Shown: positions 1 through 12,153 of the stretch, one piece after another
How positions within the stretch are numbered: position 1 is the first letter of the stretch
Layout of the letters: every line of letters begins with the position of its first letter
DNA from: Dastarcus helophoroides
Lineage: Eukaryota; Arthropoda; Insecta; Coleoptera; Bothrideridae
Length of the DNA stretch: 64,000 nucleotides
Direction: 5' to 3'
Assembly (NCBI GenBank): GCA_028583605.1
Contig: CM053326.1
Span: 11,540,587-11,604,586 of the forward strand
The notes under the pieces: generated by a model
Told to the model about the DNA's origin: nothing
Databases searched by the model: none
Seen by the model: only the letters and a program-made list of their open reading frames with translations
Program-made: the position numbers and the translations under genes

Positions 1-345
1 AATGTTGATCTTTTTTCAAAATTTGGACTTTTTTATTTAAAATTTTGATTTTTTACTTTGATCATGTTGAAATATGGTTTTTTTTTTAAAATCTTCAGTT
101 TTTCGGAGATTTTCACCCTTGTTTAAACTTTTACTTTTCTTTGAAGTTTACGACTCTTATGTAGTAAATTGGACCTTTATTAGAAAAATTAAAAAATTCC
201 GACCTTTTTGAAAATGTTCACTTTTTTGAAAAATTTTATTTTGTTCAAAACTCGAACTTTTTTCATAATTTTCACTTTTTTGTAAAATCGCGACTGTTGA
301 AATTTTGAAAAGAGACTTCAAAATGTCACCATGTTCAGCAATCCG
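1..345. repeat. degenerate AT-rich minisatellite-like block (pyrimidine orientation)
   Basis: Short phrases such as TTTTTGAAAATTTTGACTTTT recur imperfectly without a fixed period. Words of the type TTCGAC, AATTTT and runs of T alternate. This is the reverse-complement orientation of the block that begins near 1305. It has no coding potential; ORFs in such DNA are artefacts of low complexity. Confidence 0.7.
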
Positions 346-1304
346 ATTTAAACATCAGAAGCGCCAAATTAATGTCAACATTGTGAGTTTATAACTTAAA
401 TGAAATGAAAAGATAAAATATGCATGATCACCTTCCAAAATATTGGATAAATTCGTGTGAAGACACACATTAATCAACGATGTCAGCTCCCAACGCGTAT
501 AGGCAACTTTAAATACAGTCACGTGTATTATTTATTGTTTACATTTTAAGTGGTTTTTAATGTCCATTTTTATCACTTTATACCCTTAGAGGCTTTTAAA
601 AAAATTCTCTGTCAGTGCTCACCTACGCATTACGGGGAACATCTGTGTGAAATTTCACGCTCCCAGATTAACCCGTTGTGGGTATGCGTTGTCTTTCAGT
701 CAGTATTTAGCTTTTGTTTTTAATTTGTTCATAACTTGTACAAACTATTAAATAGTTTACAAGGCTTAAAAATGTTCCTGACTCGAAGTCGCAACAAGAA
801 GATAACCCTATTTTCCAGTTTCTAGTTTTACAAAACATCTTTTAAAATAATGGACCTCGTATCTAGGTTGTTTTGAGTATAATAGATCTATTTAACGAAA
901 AAAGATCATTTGTTTCCTTACACTATTGACCCATTAAAATAAATTACTTATCTTATTTATGTTAATGGTTATTGTTATAAACTGATACATATTTTTAATA
1001 AGAAGCCGCTTTGATAAGATGGTAAAATCTCAAATAATTGAATCCCACGATTTAGTAAAAACAAGTTTCGTTCGCAGTGAGGTTCCCACAACAATGCTTT
1101 AATATTTTTGGTCTGAATTATTTATATCGTACAACAAAAAAGAAAAAAAAAATATATATCTAAATAATATACTATCTATTTGCTGGCATAATTGATCCTT
1201 TTTGTGGCATTGTTCAATATCCAGTAACGGCACAGTGCCCACCCAAGTGCCCAACCAAATTAAAGCTTTCTAAAACAGTACAAAATTTTTCAATGAAGTA
1301 CATT
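346..1304. other. unassigned AT-rich intergenic DNA
   Basis: The low-complexity phrases stop here and the base composition becomes ordinary. I found no ORF of note, splice-framed exon, tRNA-like cloverleaf or transposon terminus that I could support. Confidence 0.5.
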
Positions 1305-1385
1305 TACCAGAAAGTAAAAATTAAAAAAAAATGATAAATTTTGAAAAAAGTCAAAATTTTGAAGAACATAACTTTAAAAATATGA

Positions 1386-1504
1386 CAACGAAGGCTTCCA
1401 CGGCCAGAGTCAGTACAGGATATACTTCTTCCGGGATTGGACCGTGTCAAAGAACTACCAAAAGTGTTCGACGTTTCGCCCACCATCGTAGGGGGCTTCT
1501 TCAG
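1386..1504 (-). mobile_element. GC-rich insert, possibly a Penelope-like element fragment with a hammerhead-like core
   Basis: Read on the minus strand the insert begins CTGAAGAAGCCCC, passes through a short GCCC/GGGC stem and continues GGGCGAAACGTC. The order CUGANGA, helix, GAAAC is the order of the catalytic core of hammerhead ribozymes, which are known in Penelope-like elements. The helix is imperfect, and helices I and III with the cleavage-site triplet were not established. The family assignment is a suggestion only. Confidence 0.3.
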
Positions 1505-1579
1505 AAACAAAGAAACAATAAATAAAATACAAGGAAATATTCAAAAATGAAAAATGAAAAAGGCCAATTTCAAAACATC

Positions 1580-1716
1580 AGAGCACGGTAACTCAGTATG
1601 TCCACCATACCAGAGGCGAAACTCTTTTCAATGGAAAATTGGTACAAAGGATAAGAAAGTTTTGACAGAAGAGCACGGTAACTCAGTATGTCCACCATAC
1701 CAGAGACGAAACTCTT
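1580..1716. repeat. pair of 47-bp direct repeats, 90-bp period
   Basis: Units at 1580-1626 and 1670-1716 differ at a single base (GGCG versus GACG). Both begin AGAGCACGGTAACTC and end CGAAACTCTT. Within each unit GTATG can pair with CATAC across TCCAC, and AGAG with CTCT at the ends, so each could fold as a small structured RNA. They lie 75 bp from the insert at 1386-1504 and may belong to the same element. Confidence 0.6.
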
Positions 1717-3640
1717 ATTCAAAAAAGTAAAAATTTAGGGAATAGTAACAAATTTTGAAAAAAGGGGAGATTTAAAAAAAAATTTGAGAAGATCAAAATT
1801 GTGAAAGAGTCAAAATGTTTACTTTTTGATTTCTTAAAAGAACTCAAAATTTCTGAAATTGAAACTTTTATAAGTTGGTTTTTTTAAAAAAATGTTCAGC
1901 AAAAGGTCAAATAAATTAATAAAAGTCAAAACCTTGAAAAAAGCCTGAAGTGTTGAAAAAACTGCGACCGAAAATTTCAAATAAGGCAAACTAATAAAAC
2001 AAATTGCGCTTTCTAAAAACGTTCAGATTTTCAAAAAGAAGAGATAATCAAAAAGCAAGAAAGTCTAAATTTTGCAAAAAAATTAGAAATTTGCGAAAAA
2101 ATGAAAACTTTGTTAAAAAGCCAAAACTAAAGGTCGATTTTCAAACAGTGGAAATTTTGAAAAATAGATAGACATTTTTAAAGAATAACAATTATAAAAA
2201 TGTCGAAATTTAAAATAATAAATAAACATTTTTAGACATTTAATGATTCAAAAAAATGATTTTTTTCAAAAAAGTCCAAATTTTGAGAAAAAAAAATCAT
2301 CCTCTAAAAAAATAAGTCAACATTTTTTAAGTGACAAAATTTTGGAAAAAGTAGAAATTTGGGAAGTCGAAATTGACAAAAAAAAGAAACTTTCAAAATT
2401 AAAATATTGTTTTTTATCCAAATTTTCATAAAAGTGGAATTGTACAAAAAGAGGCAAAGGTTTTGAAAAAATCAAACATTTTACGACAAAATGTACAAGA
2501 AAGCCAAAATTTCGATAAAAACCCAAGATTCGGAAAAAGTGAAAGCTTTCCTTAAGCCAGCCTTTAACTTTAAATCTTAAAATCCAAGTTTTCATCCTTT
2601 TTTTCAAGATGGAAAGTTTGAAAAGTCTAGTTTTTTTAAAAAATATAAATTTTAAAACAAGGTCAATTCTGAAATTTTCCAAAAAAAACAAAAATTTAAA
2701 AAAACAAAATTTTGGAAATTTGAAGCTTTTTTAAAAAGTACAAAATTTCTTAATTAAGTCGACATTTACCAGAAAGTTAAAATTAAAAAAAAAATGATAT
2801 TTGAAAAAAGTCAAAATTTTGGAGAACTAAACTTCAAAAAGTCAATATTTAGGGAAAAGTAAGAAATTTTGAAAAAAAAGGGAGGAAGATTTCAAAAATA
2901 TTTTGAAAATGTCAAAATTCTGATAGTCAAAATTTTCAAAAAATAAAAATAATAAGAGTTTGAAAAGGAATGGAAATTTTAGGATGTCGAAATTTCAACA
3001 AATATCAATCTTAAAAGAGTAAAAATTCTTCATAAAAGTCAAACATTGAAATATTTAAATAAGACCTGAACGAAAGTTTCAAAAAAAGTTAAAACTTTTT
3101 GAAAGTTGTCCACCAGTTCCAGTACCCTTGTGGATATTATGTCAACTTAATGATTGCACGTAGAATATCAGATTTGCAAAAAAGTCGAAATTTCGAGTTA
3201 TGATTTTAAAAAAAGGTACACATTTTGAATAACAAGATGGAAATTTTGAAAAAAGGTGAAAATTCTTAAAAATAAGGTTAAAAATCTTCACATTGTCAAA
3301 ATTCCCCACATAAAATCAAATTATTCAAAAAATTTGAAATATTAAAAAGAAAGCTTTTAATAAAGACAGAAATTATGACAAAAAAAATTCCAAAAAAAAT
3401 CAGAATATATACAAAAAGCAAGAATTTTAAAGAAGCTGGATTTAAAAAAAAAATCAAAACTTCGAAAAGTCAAAATTTTCAAAATTAAATCAAAATTTCG
3501 AGAAGTCAAACGAGAATATGTTGATATTTTGAGAAAAAAATGGATGTTTTAAAATGTCGTTTTTTTTCAAAATAATTTGAAAATTTCAGTATAACTATCG
3601 AATTTTTCAAAAAAAGCTTGTAATCTTCAAAAAGTCACCC

Positions 3641-4409
3641 AAAAATCCGTTCTCTTCTTTCACGCAGGCGTACGCGCGGCTATCAGCTAGTAATTAAAAA
3701 AAATACTTTTTTATTTTATTTACTTAGCTAGTTATTTCTATTTTTGCAAGTAAAGATGCATGGTATTAAATTTTGTGGTTACAAGTATCATGATAATTTG
3801 ATGAGTTTCAATAACCAGTGTAAACTACATCTGTGTTCTTTTATCAATTTGTCCGGAATGTGAAAATGTTAAACGCTCAATATCAAAACCAATTTGACCC
3901 GTCCTTAGTGTGTGGAAATCGTTAAAAAATAATAATTCTTTCTAAATGATATGTCTGCATATGTATACTGTTCAATAAATAGATATCACAATGTTTTTAT
4001 AAAATAATATGGCAATTTAAAATATAAAAATAAGGCATGACTTAAATGTAAGATAATCTCGAATTAAAATCCAATCAGGAAAATATATCATTCAAATACA
4101 AAAGTTATTACTCTAATTTGCCTTTAATTATAATAAACATGGATAAAACTGCGTTCACATGTTAAACTCGAGTTAGGAGAATGATTTAGGTTATTTTGAT
4201 ACATGTTACATGATTTGTTTGGTCCAACTGATATTTTAATATTGCCTCATAAAGCGTTATATAAAATTTTTATTAAATAAATCAAATTAATAAAACTAGC
4301 TTACTTGCAATTAAGTTAAGGTTAATGCCGTTCACTATATTCTTCAATGGTAATTCCTTAGTATTTCAAAATATACTCAAAATATTCTCCCTGAGAGATA
4401 CTGGCAACA
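3641..4409. other. unassigned AT-rich DNA
   Basis: There is a short GC-richer phrase near 3660-3690 (ACGCGCGGCTATCAGCTAGT) that partly resembles GCGCGCATCCTGTCAGCTAGT near 58325, which suggests a dispersed repeat. Nothing else in this stretch could be assigned. Confidence 0.4.
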
Positions 4410-5060
4410 AACATACTAATGGATGTCTTAGGAGTTAATGCGAGCACTAATTTCTCTTGGGACGATCATGTGTGCGCCATTGCCAAATCTGCCTCTCAGA
4501 AGCTAGGCTTTCTTTTTAGAGCTAAAAAGTACTTCACATCTCATCACCTACTCACTCTATACAAAGCTCAAGTTAGGCCAACACCAAAATACTGTTCTCA
4601 TGTTTGGAGTTCAGCCCCAAAACACACGTTGGCTCTTTTGGATTCATTCAAAGAAGAGCGATTCGCCTAATTGATGACGAGAGTTTGACCGATTCTCTCC
4701 AAACACTAGAGCTCAGGCGGATGGTTGGTGATTTATCTCTTTTCTACAAGTACTTTTATGGGAAATGCTCACAGAAACTAATGGGATTGATCCCTCCAAG
4801 AGCAAGATTTTTGAGGCATACAAGACAGTCATAGGCAGCAAATTCCTGAGCGGTTCAACGTGAGGACTTCTGACACTCTTTTTTTCTATAGAACTTCCAA
4901 GCTGTGGAACTCGTTACCGTACGGAATTTTCCCCAAAAATTACAACCTATCCTCGTTTAAGAAGGCGGTCCATCGCCATCTATCCTTGTTTCTGCATCCT
5001 ACTCGCGGTGCCTTGAAGGCATAATAGTATAATAGGGTTATCCTTTGCGAGGGGATTGAA
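4410..5060 (+). pseudogene. 3' end of a Jockey-type LINE reverse transcriptase ORF, broken
   Basis: The conceptual protein matches the C-terminal part of insect Jockey-like ORF2 as I know it. A stretch with WDDH..AIAKSASQKLGFLF is followed by LLTLYKAQ.RP, then YCSHVW, RRAIRLIDDESL and finally KLWNSLP and FKKAVHRHL, ending at a stop at 5022-5024. The reading frame shifts near 4640 (DSFKEER in one frame, FIQRRAIRL in the next) and stops occur near 4834 and 4850, so it is dead. The catalytic reverse-transcriptase core is missing, as expected for a 5'-truncated LINE. The 3' tail ends CATAAAAAAAATC. The same tail recurs near 48516. Confidence 0.85.
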
Positions 5061-5074
5061 CATAAAAAAAATCA

Positions 5075-5168
5075 TTAGATTTTAGGTGAAATATGTACCA
5101 ATCTGTGAAAATGGGTTAATATGCATTTGCATGTGCAAATATGCAAATGCATATGATCCGGTCTCTAA
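5075..5168. mobile_element. 94-bp miniature element with TTAGAGACCGG-type termini
   Basis: The right end CCGGTCTCTAA matches the right end of the 2.85-kb element at 14684-17537. The left end TTAGATTTTAGG matches that element's left end after loss of the AGACCGG block. TCA flanks both sides. The centre is a palindrome (5119-5132 with 5141-5154) containing ATGCAAAT. It sits directly after the poly(A) tail of the LINE fragment, so it may have inserted into that tail. Confidence 0.5.
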
Positions 5169-5649
5169 TCATCAATTTTCATTCTTCAATTACGAGATTA
5201 CGACAAAAATCACATAGATACTCTACCAATGGTGACTGATCAGCTAAAATCTAAACATTTCTGGAGTGTCCATTTTTCATATGATTGAAACGATCCATTC
5301 TTTAGATGGAGGGCTTTTAAATTTTCATTACAAAAAATAGAACAATCTTCATTACTACATTTTTGGACTCTTTGTTTTTATTATTTACATTGTTTAAAAG
5401 AATAATTTCGACATTTTTTTAAAACTTCTTAAGCTCTATTTGTGTTATGCCGAGTGTTCCTAACCTAATCTAATATATTCGTTCGCCATTACCTTTTATA
5501 GTGAAAAATTAAAATGAAATATTTAATTTGGGGACACATTTCATTGTGGTACTATTCGTATTCGTAGTAGGATCTTTGAATAGCAAATATTTATACCTGC
5601 AATTTTTGTATTAGAACTACTTATAGACACCAAGCTATAGGATATACGA
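5169..5649. other. unassigned AT-rich DNA
   Basis: No coding, RNA or repeat signal was recognised in this stretch. Confidence 0.4.
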
Positions 5650-7435
5650 TTATTTTCTTAAAACTTAGACTTTGAAATAGCATTTCTAGAAAAAAGGTCG
5701 AAATTACAAGATTTTTAAAATTTCCATTTTACAGATATCAATTTTTATTCATTTTGATTTTTATTCATTTCTTTTCTTAAGTTCGAATTTAGAAATCATA
5801 TTTTCTTAAACTCGAATCTAGGATCCCGAATTTGAGATTTAAGAAATTTAAAAATTTTTCACCGAACTTTGAAATTAAAAAAAAACGTTGCATGAATCTT
5901 TTCCAAATAATTTTTTTTCGACTTTTTTACCTGAAATGTTAGTTTACTTTAAAATTTAGAAAATAAGTTTTTCTTTTGCTATTTTCATTTTGACTGGAAA
6001 GTAAAGACTGAAAATTTAATTTTTCTTTCTAGAATTGCAATTCCAAATAAAAAAAACAATTTCAGATTTAAATTGGAAATTTGGAAGAAATAGCTAAATT
6101 TAAAAAAAAAATCTTACTGTTGTCTTTAGCATTGCACCTTGAATTATGAAAAAAAAAACGATTTTATATTTAAGCTAAAATTTTTGAAAAATAGCAACAT
6201 ATTTTAAAAAATGGGATTTATTTCTGTAAGAAAGTTCTCGAGTTCCCATTAGTCACAAAACTTTGATTTTAAATTGAAATATTCAATATTCTTGTCAACG
6301 GTTTCCATGAAATTTCAAAATCTCTAGGGAAATTCGAGTAGTTTAAACTTTAAATTCAAAATTTCGAGAGAATAGCTTGAAGTTGGGCTAACGAATTGCA
6401 AACTTATAAAAAAATCCTTTGACACGTATGTCTTTCTTCAGTTCTCTAAACAGGTAAAGTACATAGTTACAAATAGGTAACTTAAAAATACTTCCTTTTA
6501 CCCTTTTTGTTTCCTGTTAATTCCTTTAAAATTGACATATACTTTTCTACAAAGATACGGAAGCACAGTCTTTTCTTGAAATTACGAATTTTCTCTGAAA
6601 ATTCTTCTTTGTTGGCACTTCGGCTTTACTCTCAAAATTCAACTTCTTTCGAAAAATTTGACTTTGAGGGAACTTTTTTCTAAATTTCCAGAAATTTTTT
6701 ACCTTTTTTCTTTTAATTCGTACCTTTTGGAATGTTGCCATTTTTTTAAACTTCGTTTTTCTTATAATTTCCACTTTTTTTCTAACAGTTCGAATTTTCG
6801 AAAATGTTGACCTGGTCAGAATTATTTGTTTGTTCACCTTTTTAAAATGTCGAAATTGTCAAAAAAAGCAGAATTTTTTAAAGAAAGTCGAGATCTACAA
6901 CAAAATGAAAATTTCCTGAAAAAGTTGAAATGTTGAAAAACTAGGAAGTTCCAAAAATAGCACTATTTTAGAAAAAAAGGAAAATTTTGAAATGGTTACA
7001 ATTTTCTAATTAAGTCAAAATTTTTGTTTTTTTTTTAAATGAGAATTTGAAATAAGTGGAAATTTTAAAATGTCCAAGTCAAAATTATTAAAAAAGTAGA
7101 AATTGAAAATGTCAAATTCTTCAATAAAAACTAGAGATTTTGAAAAAAAGTTGAAAATATGTTTCAAAAAATAGGAATTCTCAAGAAAAATCGAAATATT
7201 TAGTGAGTGGTCGAAATTTTCCAAACTAAATAAGGAAAAGTCGAAATTATCATAAATATTATGTTCCTCAAAAAAATTCATAATTTTCAAAAACAGTCCA
7301 AAGTTTCAAGATGTCGAAATTGTGAAAAAGTTGAGATTTTCAAAAAAAAGTAGATATTCAAAAAACTATCGAAATTTTGAAAAAAGCCAAAATTTTCGAA
7401 GAATTCGAAATTTTCAAAGAGCTGAAATTTTTATT
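5650..7435. repeat. degenerate minisatellite-like block with an orientation switch
   Basis: From about 5650 to 6840 the phrases read in the pyrimidine sense (TTCGAACTTTTTTC, AATTTCGACTTT). From about 6840 to 7435 they read in the purine sense (GAAAAAAGTCGAAATTTTG). The two arms therefore face each other. A short interval of ordinary sequence near 6420-6560 interrupts the first arm. No terminal repeats were identified. Confidence 0.6.
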
Positions 7436-9133
7436 TTTCCACGCATTTTCTCCAATCGTCAAGGTAAGAACTAAATATCGGCATATAAATACCTATTAAT
7501 TAATTATGTGAGAAACAATTTCATTCCTTGCAAATATAATTGTTCGATTTTCAACTACAAGTGATGCTAGTAGAATATAACATTTCCAATTTAAATGATA
7601 TAAAATCAATTTTTCTCTTTTGCTTAAATCTGTCATAGCATTTATTTACCTAAACACATTATATTTTTTCAGAGTAATATAAAAATGTTAATTAGGAGAC
7701 AAAAAAATTCTTCTTAACATATCAAAACAAAAACCACTAAATATTCAGTAACTGATTATAAGCTACAAATACTAAACAATTCATTTCACTCTCAAACTCT
7801 GGTAGAACAAATGTTTTAATATTGTTTATTATTATTATGATATATCCGCCGTGCTTAGATAAAGAAATATAATCTCGGAAGCCGAAGATACTTCGTTCGT
7901 TGATGACGTTTTGGGGAAGGGGCAAACATTTCTCTACACTACATCGCGTCCGTCTTCGTACCCTGCCTGACCAGAGTGAGGGCAACCGAAATCAAAGCGC
8001 AATTTTTATGCCAAACACCGCTCTGTCATTTTACAAACTGGTGCCTTTATTTTTTAACATTTTGTTTTCAAATTTGAAGTACTTATGTAGCAAGGATGTC
8101 GAATTCGCACTTTGGAAGTACTTTTTTCAAATTCCGTTTAGTTTCCGAGATATTCGCTTCTGAAAACAGGCCAAAAAGAGACAAATTGTACGACCATTTG
8201 TGGGAATACTAAGAAAGAAATCAAAAATCTGCTTCCTAAGCCTGAATTCCCCAACATTCATAAACATTATTACCAAATTTTATTAAACTCTAAGCGATAG
8301 TATTGACGTAGTTTGTAAAATGGCAAGCGAAGAATTTCGACGTTTTAAGAGTACCAGACAGCACTCTTAAGAGGTTTTCCATCATTGACAAAAGATAATT
8401 TAATAACGTTCAACGTTTCTGTTCTTAAACAAAGATACAAAATGTGACAATTTAGTGCAGCTTTGTTAGTTGTGGCTTCCAATTATCTAGTTGTAGCCAG
8501 AGCAAAGAAGAAGTCAAAATACATTTTTATAAGACATATTGTATATTTAGTTAAAAAAAAAAACCAAGAACAATAAACAAATCGATATTCTAACAACACA
8601 AAACGTATAATATTTGTAAATATATAAACAAACTAGAAGAACTAGACCCACAAATTTTGACATTTAATCAACGCTTAGTTGTTACTTAACAACAACAAAA
8701 TTATATGCAGGGCTGTGCTGTTTGAATTTTTTGAAAAACATGTAATTTTGCGTTTGCTAACCACCCTGCAAAATATCAAATACTATTTAAATAAAATTAC
8801 ATTAATTTTCAAGAAAAGGACTGCAATTATTTGCATAAAAAATAAATTAATTTGATTGTTTCTGGTTTTTCAAACAAGCTTTAAAAAGTAGACCAAAATT
8901 TCCCAAAAACTATTAATCGGAGAACCCTATTGTTTAATATCGTATCAATTAGCATTTTGTATAGCATTCAAATATGTAATAATATGCAGGGAAATCTATT
9001 TAAAAAAAGGCGACTTTAGTACACCACCGTGTATATATTATATAGCATAGTATACAATAATTTTAAAATGTACGCCTCGTAGTAATGTACCTTTGTGCTA
9101 AAAAAATTTTTGTTACCAAAATAATTGTAGGAG
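7436..9133. other. unassigned stretch with a small GC-richer island near 7880-8000
   Basis: The segment around 7880-8000 is visibly richer in G+C than its surroundings and is open on both strands over about 80 codons, but neither translation resembles a family I know. It could be a transposon remnant or an untranslated exon. The rest is AT-rich with no recognised feature. Confidence 0.3.
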
Positions 9134-9365
9134 CTACAGGGCGTTACCCTACTAATGACTCACCCTGTATGTTTTTTAATTGTTGACGTAGGGGTTGTCG
9201 TTGTGAAATTTTGAGTTACATAATTTTTCAGACTGTTAAAACTTGTACTTTTTAGTTTTACATTTCTGACTACAAAAATATCAGTCATAGTGTTGGTCCC
9301 CACCAAACGAAAATGTACTTGCACATTCCCATAAAAAAATTTCAACATTTTATGCCACGTCATCT
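9134..9365. mobile_element. transposon end(s) with TACAGGG-type terminus
   Basis: TACAGGG at 9134 and CACCCTGTA ending about 9169 face each other, as the outer ends of many Tc1/mariner-like elements do. The DNA to the right up to about 9365 is an open minus-strand frame with no recognised family. This is probably an end fragment of a nonautonomous element. Confidence 0.3.
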
Positions 9366-9480
9366 ACTGCAACCATCGACTCCTTGCAGATTGTAAAACG
9401 ATTTCTTGACTAGATTTGCTTCAGTCTCCTTTATTTGTTTCAATAATGTAATTATAAAACTCTCGAACTGTCAAGTTTAA

Positions 9481-9755
9481 AATTTAAATATATAAATTTG
9501 AGTAAAAGCAAAAATTTTTAAAAAAGGTTTAAAATTATTAAAAAAAGGGGGTTTATCACGAAATTTAGGCAGAAAAAGTCGAGATGTCTGATTTAAATTC
9601 GACGTTTAGAGAAAACCATCAAAATATTAGAATTAAGGTAAAAATTTTGATAAGTAGGTGTAAATTTATGAAAAAACTTAAATTTCGAGTTTAAAGCAAA
9701 AAATTTTAGAAAAAAGCAAATTAAAATTGCAAGTTTAAACTCTGAAAATGGACAG
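9481..9755. repeat. short degenerate minisatellite-like patch
   Basis: Phrases such as AAAAATTTTGATAAGTAGG and AAATTTCGAGTTTAAAGC are of the same kind as in the larger blocks. No termini were seen. Confidence 0.5.
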
Positions 9756-10639
9756 CGTGTCTGCATGCAAACGATGTAGTTCTGGAAGTAAGTTTAGATC
9801 TGATGTGATAATTGGGCTTATCTGCTTTGCCTAATTAGTTACATTGCCAGGTCATTGTTAACATTGTCCTAATTTCTAATATGCCCGTAACAGATAAATT
9901 TTAAGTGAATATTCTTTTTTTGGAACATGTATTAGATTTTTTATTTAATGAACATTTCGAATAAATTGTCGCAATTTCATATTTTTAAAAGCAATAATTT
10001 TAACGTAACGAGGTCGTAAGACATAAGAATATTTACTGATAGTAGGTCTTAGTCATGTGAAACCGTATGATTGAACTATTGTGTTAGATATGAATTTACG
10101 ATAAAAACTTCAGTAACTTTTTAAGAAGTGATTTTTAATTATTGTAGTAAATATGATTTAAGTTGCAATCAAAACAAGGTTTTCATTGAAGATCAAAATT
10201 TCTAATGGGCTAATTGACCTATTTGATTTATTGAATTAAACCCTAAATTAGATAAGTTTTGTTTTAAGGCATTTAATTCTGAGAACAGCAACAAGAATGT
10301 TTACCCCCTTTTAATCTTTGAATATTTCGAATATTTCCACTGGTCATTTATGGTATTTAATAACTTATTTATTGTATGGTGTATTCATAAAATTAATAGC
10401 CAAAGATATTGTTTTTCTGGGAAATTCATTTCATTTTAAAAAGACCTTTTTTTATTAAAGACCAGACGTAGGGATAGTTTTGCCAGCATATTTATAAATA
10501 ATTCTATATTAAATAATTTGTAAACTATAAGTAATTTATGTTATTTTTAAATATGTAGTCTGTAAATGTACTTAGATTTAATTTTATTTATGATTAATTG
10601 AAATATGCAACAAACGAAATTATTTCTGCTTGATATGCA
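9756..10639. other. unassigned AT-rich DNA
   Basis: I found no coding, RNA or transposon signal in this stretch. Confidence 0.4.
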
Positions 10640-10800
10640 GATGATCTATATAGTTAGAGATCAACTATGAAAGAATCCAACCTTGGTTTTACAATTAATT
10701 TCACTTTTTAATATCGTATCTGAGAGTTCAATACACTTCTTCCAGCGATTCTCTTTGTGCTTTCTTTAAGGCTGCAAAATAGTTCTTCACAGTTGAAATT
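10640..10800 (-). pseudogene. possible mariner-type transposase C-terminal remnant
   Basis: The minus-strand translation contains ENRWKKCIELSDTILKSEIN, the kind of RW.KCI.L.G.Y..K stretch found near the C terminus of mariner transposases. An adjacent frame contributes AALKKAQRE just upstream, so at least one frameshift is present. It ends at an in-frame stop. No catalytic motif and no terminal repeats were found, so this is a weak call. Confidence 0.3.
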
Positions 10801-12153
10801 TTCATTTGACGATAAGTTCGTACTACCAAGAATTTTTGAAAGTTTTCTGAAGACGATCAGTCTTTTCCCATTTATTTGTTTCCCCAATAGCTCAGTCGAT
10901 TTAAATATTGGTGTTACAGTGTTCTATCGTCAGCTAAATTAGCAATATGTGTTAAATGCCACAAAAATTAAAATCGTAGCTTTTCCAGCCGATAAAAACT
11001 TTTGTTTCTTTTTTTTTTGGTGGCAGAACATCACCATGCTGGTGATTGTTATTTTGATGCTGGAATTATAAAGGCAAGTCTCACCTGCGATTAAAAAACG
11101 CCGGATAAAATTACTTGGATTACCCCAAAAATGGCGCAGTTGGAGGAAATTTGCATTAGCAATGAGGTTTTAAGGTTGTGCAATAAATGTTACAGCATAG
11201 GGCCCCGACCAAAGTGAATGGCTTCCTCTCTTTCAACGAGTGGTTACAAGACATTTACTTTGAAAAAAAAAAAAAGTTAAGGTTAGCTGTCATCGCTTAC
11301 AGAGGGAAAAAGACAAAAATTATCCAAAAATGTAACAAATCTGAATGAAAAATATATGGTTTCAGGAATTTTGTCTGGTTCAGTTCTACTAAATTTGTTC
11401 CAGTTTTATTTTCCACATTGTTTATTAAATTTTATTGTGTTCGTAGATACACGTTTTAATATTTATTTTAATATCAAAGTTAGTGTTAAAACGTGCATAA
11501 ACCTTAAACTCGTGTACTGCATTTTTAATTCATTTTGTTTGCTTCAATAAGATGTTACTTATATTTCGTAAATGAATATTATTTACTAACGCTGATAATA
11601 CAAGATAACCGTGGGATGAAAATTTCCTATAGGAAATATGAAATAATTGATAAACCAACTATGTTACGATTAGTCATTCTCTTAAACAAAGGGATAACTG
11701 AGTAGTAATTAAAGAATAAAAAGCAAATAGTGTAAAACGTGTCTTCATTGACTCAGAATTAAAAGACGGTCACTGACATGAACCCTAACAAAAACTTGTA
11801 AATGATAATTATAATGGAACGAACCCTGCAACACGAATAAAAGAACAAGGTTCAATTTTATTTGCATAAGCTGTTTCAACAAATTCAAAAATAAAATTTA
11901 ATTAAATGAAGCTTGTTGGGTAATAAGTAATAATCGTAAAACACCTCTAGGTTACTTCTTTTGATGACCTTTAAAAAATAGTGTTAATCAAATAGGTAAT
12001 GCCAATAAATATACACACTGTTCCCTGGCACAATGATCGTAAACTAATTTAGCAACTGTCAAAATTGTAGTGCTAAATGAACAATTTTAATGTTTTGAAT
12101 GAGATTTTTGGTATTTTTTGAAAACTGATCCAAATCATAAGATATCTAAATAT
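10801..12153. other. unassigned stretch
   Basis: The section 11020-11260 is slightly richer in G+C and may continue the transposon remnant at 10640-10800, but no motif was recognised. The rest is AT-rich without signal. Confidence 0.3.

Larger units (their letters stand above)
1305..3640. repeat. degenerate AT-rich minisatellite-like block (purine orientation)
   Basis: The block is about 2.3 kb of imperfect reiterations of GAAAAAAGTCAAAATTTTG-like phrases. Segments near 1290-1340 and 2740-2800 share the same longer phrase (AAATTT-T-C/AAT-AAGT followed by CATTTACCAGAAAGT), which suggests longer-period duplication inside it. It is interrupted by GC-richer inserts at 1386-1504 and 1580-1716. 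I could not find inverted termini for this block, unlike those at 14684 and 18730. Confidence 0.7.

Noticed and set aside
1580..1716. CRISPR-like arrangement of identical short repeats
   Set aside because: There are only two units, the setting is a eukaryotic genome, and there is no array. They are direct repeats in a transposon-like fragment.
2243..2691. Overlapping lysine/phenylalanine-rich open frames on both strands, and similar ones near 6547, 7015, 18928, 30392, 31831 and 52740
   Set aside because: They lie in the degenerate AT-rich blocks, consist almost only of K, N, F, I and L, and appear on both strands. They are composition artefacts.
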